Source: Dyella choica
GTDB lineage: Bacteria > Pseudomonadota > Gammaproteobacteria > Xanthomonadales > Rhodanobacteraceae
DNA: 64,000 bases
Assembly (NCBI RefSeq): GCF_003977665.1
Contig: NZ_RYYV01000001.1
Coordinates: forward strand, 62,001-126,000
Direction of reading: 5' to 3'
This document shows positions 30,547 to 42,572 of this stretch, piece after piece. Numbering within the stretch: the stretch's first letter is position 1; the number at the start of each line of letters is the position of its first letter. The position numbers and the translations under genes are program-made. Below the pieces are notes generated by a model, which had not been told where the DNA came from, did not search any database, and saw nothing but the letters and a program-made list of their open reading frames with translations.

Positions 30547-33500
30547 TCAGGCAGCACCGACCAGTTTGCTGGCCTCGGCAAGATCGACCTGCACGAGTCG
30601 GGAAACGCCCGGTTCGCGCATGGTAACGCCACACAGCTGGCTGGCCGCTTCCATGGTGGCCTTGTTGTGCGAGACGAAGATGAACTGCACCTTTTCGCTC
30701 ATCTCGCGCACCATGTTGGAGAAGCGGCCGACGTTCGCTTCGTCAAGCGGGGCGTCCACTTCGTCCAACAGACAGAAGGGTGCAGGATTGAGTGCAAAGA
30801 TCGCGAACACCAGCGATACCGCAGTCAGCGCCTTCTCCCCACCGGACAGCAGCATGATGTTGGACACCCGCTTGCCGGGCGGGCGCGCCATGATGGAAAC
30901 GCCGGTGCTGAGCAGGTCGTCGCCGGTCAGTTCGAGATAAGCGTGGCCGCCGCCGAACAAGCGGGGAAACAGCTCCTGCACACCTGCATTCACTCGATCG
31001 AAGGTCTCCTTGAAGCGCTGGCGCGTTTCGCGGTCGATCTTCTTGATCGCGTTTTCCAGCGTTTCCATCGCGCTGGTGAGATCGGTGAGCTGGTTGTCCA
31101 GATAGGTCTTGCGCTCGCTCTGTTCGGCGTGCTCCTGGATCGCCGCCAAGTTCACCGGCTCCAGGCGTGCAATCTTCTGCGCAAGGTCGGCGAGCTGCTG
31201 GCGCCACTGTGTCGCATCGACGTCCTGGGCCAGTTCGGCGAGCAATGTTTCCAGATCGAGGCCCGAGGCAGTGATCGCGTCGGCCAGCTGTTCGGCGCGC
31301 ATCTGCAAGGCCTGCGCAGCAAGCTTCTTTTCCGACAGGCTTTCGCGCAAACCGGACAGCTCCTGCTCCAGGTTGTAGCGCTGCTGCTCCAGCTTGCGCA
31401 AGGCGATGTCACAATCCTCCAGCGCTCGGCGCGCTTCCACCAACTGCTTGTCGACCAGCAAGCGCTGGTCGAGGTAGGTTTGGCGCTCGGCCTCCAGCTC
31501 GGCAATGGGATCGGAACCGGCGGCCAATTGTTCGGTAATTTCGCCGCGGCGTGCTTCGATCTGGCGGATCTGGCTGTCCATGCGCCCCAGTGCCTGCTCC
31601 AGCGAGGCGAGCGAGGAGCGTTTCGATTCCATGCTGAGGGCTAGCGCGTGCGCCTGGTCGGCGGCTTCCCGCGCATTCATGCGTGCTTCTTCGCGCGCTT
31701 CCAGCAAGGCCCGCCGTTCATTCTCGAGTTCGCGGCGCTGGTCTTCCAGATCGCCCATGTTGTTGACGGACTCGTCCAGGCGTGCGCGCGCTTCGCGCGT
31801 CTGCGCCTGCAACTCCTCCATCTGATCGAGCAGCGCCGACAGTTCGCCGGCAACCTTTTCCGCCCGCGCCCGCGCGGTTTCCACCTTGCCGCGGTGGCTT
31901 TGCAACTGGCCGGCCAATTCCGACTGGCGACGGTGCGCGTTGTAGAGCTCGCGCTGGGCATCATCCCGGGCGCGTTCGGCTTCGAACTTGCTGGTGCGCA
32001 AAGCATCGAGGCGCGCGCCGGCTTCCTCGATGCGCGCCTCCAGCGATTCGACTTGTTCGGTGAGCATGCGGATCTCCCGCTCGCGCGCCAACACGCCCAG
32101 TTGGTTGCCTTGCGCGCGGCGCACACTGGCCCAGCCCGGCCCCAGCCATTCGCCCGTGCGCGTAATCACCGACTGATAGGGCGCCAACGCGGCAAGGCCG
32201 GAAACTCGCTGATGCGCTTCCTCGATGCTCTCGGCGACGAGCACATGGCCCAGGATGGTCATGGCCGCAGCCGGACCACGCACGTGCGCGGCCAGAGTGC
32301 CGGCAGTGGCTGCGCCGCCTTCGGCCGCATCGAGCAATGCAACGTCGGCATTGCTCAGTGCATGGAATTCCTTGGCCAGATCATGCGCACCGTCGACCAG
32401 CACGCTGTCGATAAAGCCGGCAAACACGGTTTCCACCGCCGTTTCCCAGCCAGCCTCCACCTGCAGCACTTCGCCGAGGCGACGCTTCTTGTCCAGGCCA
32501 AACTGCGCCAGCCAGGTGCTGGCGGCGCTTTCTTCCTGCCCGAGTGCGGCGTGCTGCAGAGCTTCCAACGAAGCCAGGCGGCCGCGCGCGGTCTGCAATT
32601 GCTGACGCGCATCGTTGAGCGCGCCCTGCACCTGGCGCTCTTCGTCGAGTACCTTCTCGTACGCCAGCTTGTGCTGGTCAAGCATGCCACCGAGCGATTC
32701 GACGCGTTCGCGTTGCGTATCGTGTTCCGAGTGCAATTGCTCGGACGCGGCATCCAGCGCAACGACGTCGGTAGCCTTCTGCTCGGCTTCCAGCACGTCC
32801 TTGCGCTTGGACAGGTCCACCGCCTGGCGGTCGAGATAGGCTAGCTTGGTGCGCTCCACTTCGGCGGCGCGACTGGCTTCGCCGGCAGTGCGCGTGTAGG
32901 CGTCCCAGCGCTGTTGCCAGTCCGCCAGCTTGGTTTCGGTCTGGCGCAGCGTCTCGGAAGTGTCGTCCTGCATTTGCTGCAAGGCTTCCAGCTTGGGCTC
33001 ACCTTCCGCCAGCGCCATGCGCAAAGTCTCCACCTGTCCGCGATCCGTCGCGATATGCGCAGCCAGTTCGGCATGCTCGCGTTCGGCATCTTGCTGCGCG
33101 CGCTGCAGGCGTTCGGCGGTTTCCTTGTTGTACTTGACCTGCTGCTCGACTCGGGCGATTTCCGAGCCGACCTTGTAGACCTCCGCTTGCACGGCGTTCA
33201 AATGCTCGCTGGATTCGACGTGGCGCTCGCGTACGCTTTCGATCTGCGACTCGATCTGGCGCTGTTCGGCCAGCCGCTTCTCGATTTCGATTTCCGCGGC
33301 GGAAAGCCCCTGCCCCTCGCCGTCGCGCTGACTCTTGAGGCCACGATATTCCAGTGCGCGCAACTCGGCTTCCTTGCGCGTCTGCTCTTCCTTGTAGGCT
33401 TTCCAGCGCTCGGCCGCACGCGCTTGGCGGTTCAGGTGCTCAAGCTGCTTGTCCACCTCGTCCCGCACATCGCGCACGCGGTCGAGGTTCTCGCGCGTGG

Positions 33501-34056
33501 CCTTGATGCGGCTCTCGGTTTCCTTGCGTCGCTCCTTGTACTTGGAGATGCCGGCGGCTTCTTCCAGATGCGTGCGCAGTTCCTCCGGATGCGCCTCGAT
33601 GATCTGGCTGATCATGCCCTGCTCGATGATCGAGTAGCTGCGCGGCCCCAGGCCCGTGCCGAGGAACAAATCGGTGATGTCGCGGCGGCGGCAACGCGCG
33701 CCGTTGAGAAAGTATGCCGACTGCCCGTCACGCGTCACCTGGCGCTTCACCGAGATCTCGGCGTATTGGCCATACTCGCCCTGAATGGTGCCGTCGGAAT
33801 TGTCGAAGATCAGCTCGACGCTCGCCTGCCCCACCGGCTTGCGCGCATTGGAACCGGAGAAGATCACATCGGTCAGCGAGTCGCCACGCAGGCGGCTGGC
33901 CGCGCTTTCGCCCATCACCCAGCGGATGGCGTCAATGATGTTGGACTTGCCGCAGCCATTGGGGCCCACCACACCGGTCATATTGGTAGGCAGGTGCAAG
34001 GTGGTCGGGTCGACGAAGGACTTGAACCCGGCGAGTTTGATCGTGGTTAGGCGCAT
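30547..34056 (-). CDS. smc: Chromosome segregation protein SMC
   Basis: A 1169-residue structural-maintenance-of-chromosomes ATPase that organises and helps segregate sister chromosomes. Head: Walker A GPNGCGKSNIIDAIRW (about 32-47) and C-terminal signature LLSGGEKALTAVSLVFAIF with Walker B FCLLDEVDAPLDEANV. Two long coiled-coil arms flank a hinge around residues 510-650 (for example HVRGPAAAMTILGHVLVAE). First gene of a smc-zipA operon; bolA and yciI lie upstream in the same direction with a 140-bp gap that includes a small GC hairpin (34084-34099). Most gammaproteobacteria of the enteric type use MukB, so SMC itself argues for a Xanthomonadales/Pseudomonas-like lineage. Confidence 0.97.
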   Translation of the reverse strand: MRLTTIKLAGFKSFVDPTTLHLPTNMTGVVGPNGCGKSNIIDAIRWVMGESAASRLRGDSLTDVIFSGSNARKPVGQASVELIFDNSDGTIQGEYGQYAEISVKRQVTRDGQSAYFLNGARCRRRDITDLFLGTGLGPRSYSIIEQGMISQIIEAHPEELRTHLEEAAGISKYKERRKETESRIKATRENLDRVRDVRDEVDKQLEHLNRQARAAERWKAYKEEQTRKEAELRALEYRGLKSQRDGEGQGLSAAEIEIEKRLAEQRQIESQIESVRERHVESSEHLNAVQAEVYKVGSEIARVEQQVKYNKETAERLQRAQQDAEREHAELAAHIATDRGQVETLRMALAEGEPKLEALQQMQDDTSETLRQTETKLADWQQRWDAYTRTAGEASRAAEVERTKLAYLDRQAVDLSKRKDVLEAEQKATDVVALDAASEQLHSEHDTQRERVESLGGMLDQHKLAYEKVLDEERQVQGALNDARQQLQTARGRLASLEALQHAALGQEESAASTWLAQFGLDKKRRLGEVLQVEAGWETAVETVFAGFIDSVLVDGAHDLAKEFHALSNADVALLDAAEGGAATAGTLAAHVRGPAAAMTILGHVLVAESIEEAHQRVSGLAALAPYQSVITRTGEWLGPGWASVRRAQGNQLGVLAREREIRMLTEQVESLEARIEEAGARLDALRTSKFEAERARDDAQRELYNAHRRQSELAGQLQSHRGKVETARARAEKVAGELSALLDQMEELQAQTREARARLDESVNNMGDLEDQRRELENERRALLEAREEARMNAREAADQAHALALSMESKRSSLASLEQALGRMDSQIRQIEARRGEITEQLAAGSDPIAELEAERQTYLDQRLLVDKQLVEARRALEDCDIALRKLEQQRYNLEQELSGLRESLSEKKLAAQALQMRAEQLADAITASGLDLETLLAELAQDVDATQWRQQLADLAQKIARLEPVNLAAIQEHAEQSERKTYLDNQLTDLTSAMETLENAIKKIDRETRQRFKETFDRVNAGVQELFPRLFGGGHAYLELTGDDLLSTGVSIMARPPGKRVSNIMLLSGGEKALTAVSLVFAIFALNPAPFCLLDEVDAPLDEANVGRFSNMVREMSEKVQFIFVSHNKATMEAASQLCGVTMREPGVSRLVQVDLAEASKLVGAA

Positions 34057-34196
34057 GCAGATTCAAAAGCTCGAAAGGTGATGGCCCGCTGGCGCGGGCG
34101 ATGGGTCACTGTGCCAAACGCAGGACAGCGCCGCAATGCGTGACGGACCGGCAGGCGGCCCGCAGTGCAACGGTAGACGCCTGATCAATGGCTCGA

Positions 34197-34457
34197 TCAA
34201 TCGGGCGATTTGGCGTCGATCGACAGCGCGTGAATGCCGTGATCCATCAACTCGCCCAGCGCCGCGTAGACCAGCCGGTGCCGCTTGATCGGCAACTGCC
34301 CAGCGAAAGCCGCGCTCACGATACGCACGTGGAAGTGCCCTTTGCCCTCGTTGGCGTGGCCTGCGTGCTTGTAGCCCTCGTCCACCACGTCCAACTCGAC
34401 CGGCTGCAGCGCCGTGGTCAGACGCTGGCGGATTTCCTCGACCATTGCCAGCGTCAT
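34197..34457 (-). CDS. BolA-family protein
   Basis: An 86-residue BolA/IbaG-type protein with the class II KH-like fold: [24 protein letters not shown] and [18 protein letters not shown] (quoted as [28 protein letters not shown]), and the His used with monothiol glutaredoxins for Fe-S cluster binding. It overlaps yciI by 4 bp (ATGA), so the two are translationally coupled. Role is likely iron-sulphur or envelope stress related, from family knowledge. Confidence 0.92.
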   Translation of the reverse strand: MTLAMVEEIRQRLTTALQPVELDVVDEGYKHAGHANEGKGHFHVRIVSAAFAGQLPIKRHRLVYAALGELMDHGIHALSIDAKSPD

Positions 34458-34756
34458 GCCGGCAGCACCTTGCGGAACGGCTTGACGCTTACGCTGGCGT
34501 ACACGCCGGCGCCGACATAGGGATCGGCCTCGGCCCATTGCTCCGCCTCGGCCAGCGAAGCGAATTCGGCCACGATCAGGCTGCCGCTGAAGCCGGCCGG
34601 GCCGGGCTGCTCGGCATCGATGGCGGGAAATGGCCCCGCCAGCAGGAGGCGCCCTTCTGCCTGTAGCTGCTCCAGGCGCGCCAGATGGGCCGGACGCACG
34701 GCCAAGCGGCGTTCCAGCGATCCAGGATGGTCCGTGCCGATGATGGCATACCACAT
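34454..34756 (-). CDS. yciI: YciI-family protein
   Basis: A 100-residue small protein with the dimeric alpha/beta ferredoxin-like YciI fold: [41 protein letters not shown] and [22 protein letters not shown] (shown in parts as [28 protein letters not shown]). The conserved His-Asp type site is present (DH in GTDHPG). Function in E. coli is not established. Upstream of and coupled to the BolA gene. Confidence 0.9.
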   Translation of the reverse strand: MWYAIIGTDHPGSLERRLAVRPAHLARLEQLQAEGRLLLAGPFPAIDAEQPGPAGFSGSLIVAEFASLAEAEQWAEADPYVGAGVYASVSVKPFRKVLPA

Positions 34757-35076
34757 AGCGTCGTGCTCCTTTAAGTCAATCCGCGATTTTAGCCGACTGG
34801 GACCTGCACGCAGGGCAGGACCTTCAATTGGCCTGCACCGGTTCCAAATGGCCGGAGCCGGCTACCACCCGCCTTGGGCGTGATATCTGTCAGGAACGAC
34901 GCCTGACGCCCGCCGCTGCCGGTCCCGACTGGCGGCGGCGCATGCTTTCCTGGCCCCTGAAAGGGCCTGTCCCACCCCTAGGCCATCAGTCATGGCAAGC
35001 CATGCTTGATCGATATCCGAATAGTGTTATAGTTCACTACAACACCGGTCCACGAGAGCACCAAAGGAGAGCAGTC
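34757..35076. other. Spacer between yciI and the YtrA-type operon (320 bp)
   Basis: Divergent intergenic region. It contains the operator/promoter at 35024-35045 for the plus-strand operon, a small GGCCC/GGGCC hairpin (34952-34967), and GGAG just before yciI. No gene seen. Confidence 0.55.
35024..35045 (+). promoter_or_regulatory. Probable YtrA-type operator over the operon promoter
   Basis: Near-perfect dyad: GTGTTATAGT, two bases, ACTACAACAC, one mismatch per arm. The left arm contains a -10-like TATAGT (35030-35035). It lies 31 bp before the first gene of the operon. GntR-family YtrA repressors bind such dyads at their own promoters; the match to this regulator is inferred. Confidence 0.6.
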
Positions 35077-35394
35077 ATGAAAGCGCCGAATCCGATCGCC
35101 ATCACTGCCGCGGTTCTGTTCACCACGGTCGGCCTGATCGCAGTCAGTCCCAATACCCCAAGCATCCCCGCCTCGAACGGCGGCGCGAAAGTCTTCACCC
35201 TGCCCGGCGTCGAGGTGCACCCCACCGCCGAGGACAGGCGTGCCGCCTCGATGCTGAGCGAAGCCAGCCTGACGATCGCCAACTCGCCCATCGCCAGCAG
35301 CGCCGAAAGCTCGGCCAGCCTGCTCGGTGCGCAGCTGGCCATGCCCTACTATTCGTTTGGCTCCACCAAGTTCACCGGCATCAGCAAGGAATAA
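35077..35394 (+). CDS. Small membrane-anchored or exported protein, first gene of the YtrA-type operon
   Basis: 105 residues, not recognised. N-terminal hydrophobic segment (about 6-26; ITAAVLFTTVGLIAVSP) that could be a signal peptide or anchor, then a Ser/Ala-rich, probably periplasmic part (FTLPGVEVHPTAEDRRAASML, quoted as GVEVHPTAEDRRAA) ending YYSFGSTKFTGISKE. AAGGAGA precedes the ATG. Four bases separate it from the GntR gene, so it is cotranscribed with the regulator and ABC transporter, and may be an accessory of that system. Confidence 0.7.
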   Translation: MKAPNPIAITAAVLFTTVGLIAVSPNTPSIPASNGGAKVFTLPGVEVHPTAEDRRAASMLSEASLTIANSPIASSAESSASLLGAQLAMPYYSFGSTKFTGISKE

Positions 35395-35398
35395 ATCC

Positions 35399-35773
35399 AT
35401 GGCCATCACCTGGAACGACAGCGTCCCGATCTATCGCCAGCTACGCGAACGCGTAGTGGCGATGATCCTGGACGGCGCCTTGAACGAGGGCGACCCGCTG
35501 CCGTCAGTACGCCAGGTGGCAGCGGACTTTCAGATCAATCCGCTGACGGTTTCCAAGGCGTACCAGGAACTGGTCGATGACCAACTAGTGGAGAAAAGGA
35601 GGGGGCTGGGCATGTTCGTCACCGACGGAGCGCGCGATGCGCTGCTCAAATCCGAACGCGAGCGCTTTCTGCGCGAAGAATGGCCGGCGCTGTACGCACG
35701 CTTGCAGCGCCTGGGGCTGGACCTGAAAACCCTGCTGCGCGAAGCGCCGAAGGACACGGAGAATCAACCATGA
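35399..35773 (+). CDS. GntR-family regulator, YtrA subfamily
   Basis: A 124-residue one-domain-plus-short-tail GntR protein. Winged helix (about 8-75): PIYRQLRERVVAMILDGAL, LPSVRQVAADFQINPLTVSKAY, and the wing GLGMFVTDGA. The short helical C-terminus (about 45 residues) is the mark of the YtrA subfamily, which represses ABC-transporter operons and responds to cell-envelope stress or ligands that are rarely known. Its stop overlaps the ATPase start by 4 bp. Confidence 0.92.
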   Translation: MAITWNDSVPIYRQLRERVVAMILDGALNEGDPLPSVRQVAADFQINPLTVSKAYQELVDDQLVEKRRGLGMFVTDGARDALLKSERERFLREEWPALYARLQRLGLDLKTLLREAPKDTENQP

Positions 35774-36627
35774 ACGCGGTCGTCACCGCCAAGGATGTAA
35801 GCAAGCGCTACAAGAACACGCTTGCGCTGGACAACGTAAGCTTCCAGATCCCAGCTGGACGCATCGTGGGCCTGATCGGCCCGAACGGCGCCGGCAAGAC
35901 GACCGCGCTCAAGGCGGTCCTGGGCCTTACCGATTTCCAGGGCCAGCTCAATGTGCTGGGCCTGGATCCGCGCACCCAACGAGACCGGCTGATGGAGGAA
36001 GTGTGCTTCATCGCCGACGTCGCCGTGCTTCCGCGCTGGATCCGCGTAAGCGAGGCGATCGATTTCGTCGCCAACATCCATCCGCGCTTCAACCGCGCCA
36101 AGTGCGAGAGCTTTCTTGCGCGCACCAAGCTCACCCCCGGCCAGCGCGTGCGGCAGATGTCCAAGGGCATGATCGTGCAATTGCATCTGGCCCTGGTGAT
36201 GGCGATCGACGCCAAGCTGCTGGTGCTGGACGAGCCCACGCTGGGCCTGGACATCCTCTACCGCAAGCAGTTCTACCAGAACCTGCTGGAGGACTACTTC
36301 GACGAGAACAAGACGATCATCGTCACCACGCACCAGGTCGAGGAAATCGAACACATCCTCACCGACCTGATGTTCATCCGCGACGGCAGGATCGTGCTCA
36401 ACACCGATATGGATGCCATGGGCGAACGCTTCGCCGAAGTGATGGTGAGCGCGGACATGGCCGCCACGGCGCGCCAGCTCAAGCCGCTGGATGAGCGCCA
36501 GGTGTTCGGCAAGAGCATTTTCCTGTTCGACGGCGTGGACCAGGCACAGCTCAAGGCGCTGGGCGAAATCCGCCGGCCCTCGGTCAGTGACCTGTTCGTC
36601 GCCACCATGAAGGGGACCTACGCATGA
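35770..36627 (+). CDS. ABC transporter ATP-binding protein
   Basis: A 285-residue ATPase. Walker A GPNGAGKTTALKAVLG, Q-loop region, signature VRQMSKGMIVQLHLALVMA (MSKGM in place of LSGGQ, as in YtrB-type and bacitracin-like exporters), Walker B LLVLDEPTLGLD and switch His in VTTHQVEEIEHIL. The C-terminal 70 residues are variable. Coupled to GntR (4-bp overlap) and to the permease (4-bp overlap). Substrate unknown. Confidence 0.95.
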   Translation: MNAVVTAKDVSKRYKNTLALDNVSFQIPAGRIVGLIGPNGAGKTTALKAVLGLTDFQGQLNVLGLDPRTQRDRLMEEVCFIADVAVLPRWIRVSEAIDFVANIHPRFNRAKCESFLARTKLTPGQRVRQMSKGMIVQLHLALVMAIDAKLLVLDEPTLGLDILYRKQFYQNLLEDYFDENKTIIVTTHQVEEIEHILTDLMFIRDGRIVLNTDMDAMGERFAEVMVSADMAATARQLKPLDERQVFGKSIFLFDGVDQAQLKALGEIRRPSVSDLFVATMKGTYA

Positions 36628-37574
36628 AAACCTTGTACTGGTTGGCCAAGCGCGAATTCTGGGAACATCGTGGCGGCTTTTTTTGGGCTCCGATAATCAC
36701 GGGCGGCATTTTTCTGCTCATGACCGTATTGACGATCACCGCCTTGGAAGTGTTTGGACTTCACAACAATGTATTCCATACGGGCGATTGGGATTTCTCC
36801 AATCACGTCGATACGGGCGCGACCAAGGATTTCGGCAAGTTTCTTGATTACATGATGTGCAGTTCGGTAGTCGCCATCGTGGGAATCATGGCTATAGTCA
36901 TATTCTTCTATTGCCTGGGGTCCCTCTACGATGACCGCAAGGACAAGAGCATCCTATTTTGGCAGTCGTTGCCGATCGCGAACTGGAAGACGGTAACATC
37001 CAAAGTCGCAAGCGCGATCTTCATTGCCCCTGCCATTGCCGCAGTCCTCGGGGCGATCACGGGAATTGCGTTGGTTCTGATCGCGGCCTGCGTAGCCTCC
37101 TTTCATGGACTGAGCATATCGGCCGGACTGGCCGACGCACACCCGGTCAGATTAGTCACGAATATTATCGGCCTGATTCCGCTGTACGCGCTGTGTGCAC
37201 TGCCCACGATCGGATGGTTGATGCTCTGCTCAGCCTGGGCGCGCAGCAAGCCATTTCTGTGGGCCTTCATCATTCCCTTGGCAACTACGTTTGCTGTGTG
37301 GTGGCTGCACCTGCTCGGCATGCCGGGCCTGGACGCGCAGTGGTTCTTTTCGCACATCACGGCCAGAGTGTTGTTCGCGGTAACGCCCGGCAACTGGACC
37401 CCCTTTGTCGACCCGATTCATACAGGATCGCAAGGTGACGAAATGTTCCAGCACCTGGACCTACTTCGCAATTATTCTGCGCTGGCTTCGGGCGAAATGT
37501 GGTTAGGCGCGGCGACAGGGGTTGCCATGCTAGCTGGAGCCACCTGGCTTCGCCGCTGGCGCGATGACAGCTAA
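36624..37574 (+). CDS. ABC-2-type permease
   Basis: A 316-residue integral membrane protein with about six hydrophobic segments; the first pair flanks a periplasmic loop near residues 45-75. It pairs with the upstream ATPase to form an exporter. Base composition is less GC-rich than its neighbours in places (36700-37100), visible as many AT-rich codons. No family-specific substrate motif. Part of the small protein-GntR-ATPase-permease unit. Confidence 0.88.
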   Translation: MKTLYWLAKREFWEHRGGFFWAPIITGGIFLLMTVLTITALEVFGLHNNVFHTGDWDFSNHVDTGATKDFGKFLDYMMCSSVVAIVGIMAIVIFFYCLGSLYDDRKDKSILFWQSLPIANWKTVTSKVASAIFIAPAIAAVLGAITGIALVLIAACVASFHGLSISAGLADAHPVRLVTNIIGLIPLYALCALPTIGWLMLCSAWARSKPFLWAFIIPLATTFAVWWLHLLGMPGLDAQWFFSHITARVLFAVTPGNWTPFVDPIHTGSQGDEMFQHLDLLRNYSALASGEMWLGAATGVAMLAGATWLRRWRDDS

Positions 37575-37609
37575 AGTCGCACACTCGCCGCCATTAAGGG
37601 GAGCACACG

Positions 37610-38119
37610 ATGAAGTACCAAGGGACGATCTTGCTGCTGGCCTTGTGCACGCTACTCGCCGCATGCGAGCCGCGAGACTTCACCTACCGGGGCGAGAACG
37701 GCAGGATCTCATTGGAGGGCAACGTGCTGACACTAGATGTCGACAACGTGCCCGAGGCGACGATCGGATCTTCGGGCGACTTCTTCATCGACGGCAAAGC
37801 CGCGTCGCTCTCTCCGGCGCAACGCGGCCTGCTGGTGCTCTACTACCAAAGCGTGACGGATATCCGCGACCAGGCCAACGGCATGAAAGCGGGGGTAACC
37901 GCGGCCAAGAACGCCTTTGTCAAAAAGCCTGGCTCGGATGCAGAGCAAAAGCTCGAAGAAAGCGTGGAGTCGCAGGTGCATCAAATGTCGGTAAAAATGT
38001 GCCAGGACGAGGTCAACCTCGCCAGCGTTCAAGCCCAGCTCATCGCGCAAATGCCCGCCTTCAAGCCGTACGGGGATATCTTCCGCGAAAAACATGCCGA
38101 CGAATGCACGAAGGCATGA
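37610..38119 (+). CDS. DUF2884 (YggN)-like lipoprotein 1
   Basis: A 169-residue lipoprotein: lipobox LLAAC (Cys about 20), then a short beta-rich region (ISLEGNVLTLDVDNVPEATIG) with the phrase FFIDGKAASLSPAQRGLLVLYYQSV that recalls the YggN/DUF2884 family, and a helical C-terminus with conserved Cys in KMCQDEVN and ADECTKA. Followed after 92 bp by a paralogue. Position at the end of the ABC operon suggests envelope function; the family has no assigned role. Confidence 0.7.
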   Translation: MKYQGTILLLALCTLLAACEPRDFTYRGENGRISLEGNVLTLDVDNVPEATIGSSGDFFIDGKAASLSPAQRGLLVLYYQSVTDIRDQANGMKAGVTAAKNAFVKKPGSDAEQKLEESVESQVHQMSVKMCQDEVNLASVQAQLIAQMPAFKPYGDIFREKHADECTKA

Positions 38120-38211
38120 CTCGCTTGAATTTGCGCGGCTGACACCGCCGGCTTGACGGCTACATGGCGAGCCATGCTTTTCAGACCATAGAACTTGTGA
38201 GGGGACGAACT

Positions 38212-38724
38212 ATGAACCATGCACGGACGATCACGCTGCTTGCACTGTGCGCACTCATCAGCGCCTGCAACTCACCCGATACCAACCTGGCGAATGGTGG
38301 CATCACGCTCAAGGACAATATCGTCACCTTGCACGCCGATGGCGCACCCGATGCACAGATCGACGCCGATGGAACGCTGCTGGTCGACGGCAAGGCCGTG
38401 TCCGTCACAACTCCGCAGCACGGCCTGCTGATGCTCTACGTCCAGCAAGTCATGGACGTGCATCAAACCGGCCTGGCCATGGGCAAAGTCGGTGCAGGCA
38501 TGGGCATGAAGTCCATCAAGGACTCGATCGACGGCAAGTCGAAGGCCGAAAAGAACAAGGACGTGGAATCCGGTGGCGAGCAGTTGAAGGCACTCGGCAA
38601 GAAGATGTGCCAGGACCAGGCGGACATCAAGGACGTGCAAGACCAACTGGCCACGCAACTGCCGGCGTTCAAGCCCTACGCCAAGATTGTCACCAAGAGC
38701 CGTGCCGATTGCGAAAAAGATTGA
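38212..38724 (+). CDS. DUF2884 (YggN)-like lipoprotein 2 (paralogue)
   Basis: A 170-residue lipoprotein, lipobox LISAC, same layout as the preceding one: DGTLLVDGKAVSVTTPQHGLLMLYVQQV, helical KKMCQDQADIKDVQDQLATQLPAFKPYAKI and a C-terminal Cys (shown in pieces: LLVDGKAVSV, KKMCQDQ, LPAFKPYAK). Start ATG 38212 has GAGGGG upstream; a longer frame from 38164 lacks one. The pair arose by tandem duplication (by eye close to 40% identical; not computed). Both have the motif (Q)LPAFKPY near the end. Confidence 0.7.
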   Translation: MNHARTITLLALCALISACNSPDTNLANGGITLKDNIVTLHADGAPDAQIDADGTLLVDGKAVSVTTPQHGLLMLYVQQVMDVHQTGLAMGKVGAGMGMKSIKDSIDGKSKAEKNKDVESGGEQLKALGKKMCQDQADIKDVQDQLATQLPAFKPYAKIVTKSRADCEKD

Positions 38725-38780
38725 ACCGATGACGCACTGAACACAGTGATGCGTCCGCAGCGCAGGCTGGAATGGCAATC

Positions 38781-38852
38781 GTAGGCTGGGTTGCTAAACC
38801 CAGCATCGCCAAGTCTGCGTCCGCGCGATGCTGGGATTTCATCCCAGCCTAC
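38781..38852. repeat. REP/BIME-like element 5' of the fumC stop
   Basis: GTAGGCTGGG...CCCAGCCTAC outer arms, an inner GCATCG/CGATGC stem and a diverged copy at 38764-38780. Only 9 bp from the fumC stop codon on the minus strand. Confidence 0.8.
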
Positions 38853-38861
38853 ATCGCAGCC

Positions 38862-41730
<2,869 letters not shown>

Positions 41731-41797
41731 TCGGCCCCACCGGACAAACCGCGCCTGGTTTTGTCATGATGCACGCTGCCCGGCTTGCACGAGCATC

Positions 41798-42547
41798 ATG
41801 GCGCCTCTGTCTGAATTCCTGATCTTCACCGGCATCGGTGCACTGGCTCAGCTGGTGGACGGCGCATTGGGCATGGCCTACGGTGTGACGTCGGCAGGTA
41901 TGCTGCTGGGCATTGGCATGCCTCCAGCCCTGGCCAGCGCCAGCGTGCACTACGCGGAAACCTTTACTTGCGGTGCATCCGGACTCAGCCACTGGTGGGC
42001 CGGCAACGTACAACGGCGCCTGTTCCTGGTGCTGGTCATTCCCGGGGTGATCGGTGCCGTGCTCGGCGCCACGGCGCTGGCGCATATGCCACCGACCTGG
42101 ATCCGGTATTTCCTCACCCCCTACCTGCTGGCGATGGGCCTGTTCCTGGTCTTTCGCACCAGCCGGCGCAGGGACCGACGGCAGGACGTGCCACGCGGCA
42201 CCAGCGTGCTGGGGTTCGTCGCCGGGGTGCTCGATGCGGCGGGCGGCGGCGGATGGAGTGCGCTAACCGTCACCACCATGGTCGCACGCGGGCAGGAACC
42301 ACGCATGGTGATCGGCAGCGTGCATCTGGCCAAGTGCATCGTCAGCCTCGCTGCCAGCATCACCTTCCTGCTCAGCATCGGCCAAAGCAAATTGCATGTG
42401 GTACTGGGCTTGATCCTGGGCGGAGTGATCGCGGCGCCGTTCGGCGCCTGGCTGGTGCGTCGCCTGCCATCGCGCGTGTCCACGCTGATGGCAGGACTTA
42501 CCGTGCTGGCGCTTGGTATCTACAATTTCCATCGCCTGCTGAGATGA
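41798..42547 (+). CDS. TauE/SafE-family sulfite exporter-like membrane protein
   Basis: A 249-residue protein with about seven or eight hydrophobic segments and the family opening TGIGALAQLVDGALGMAYGV, plus SASVHYAETFTCGASGLSHW and GGGGWSALTVTTMVARG in the second half. Related proteins export sulfite or sulfonates; the substrate here is not deducible. Follows purB by 67 bp on the same strand but functional linkage is not evident. ATG 41798 has a modest ribosome site (GAGC). Confidence 0.88.
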   Translation: MAPLSEFLIFTGIGALAQLVDGALGMAYGVTSAGMLLGIGMPPALASASVHYAETFTCGASGLSHWWAGNVQRRLFLVLVIPGVIGAVLGATALAHMPPTWIRYFLTPYLLAMGLFLVFRTSRRRDRRQDVPRGTSVLGFVAGVLDAAGGGGWSALTVTTMVARGQEPRMVIGSVHLAKCIVSLAASITFLLSIGQSKLHVVLGLILGGVIAAPFGAWLVRRLPSRVSTLMAGLTVLALGIYNFHRLLR

Positions 42548-42572
42548 TGTGGGTTGGGGGCTTGCCCCCAAC

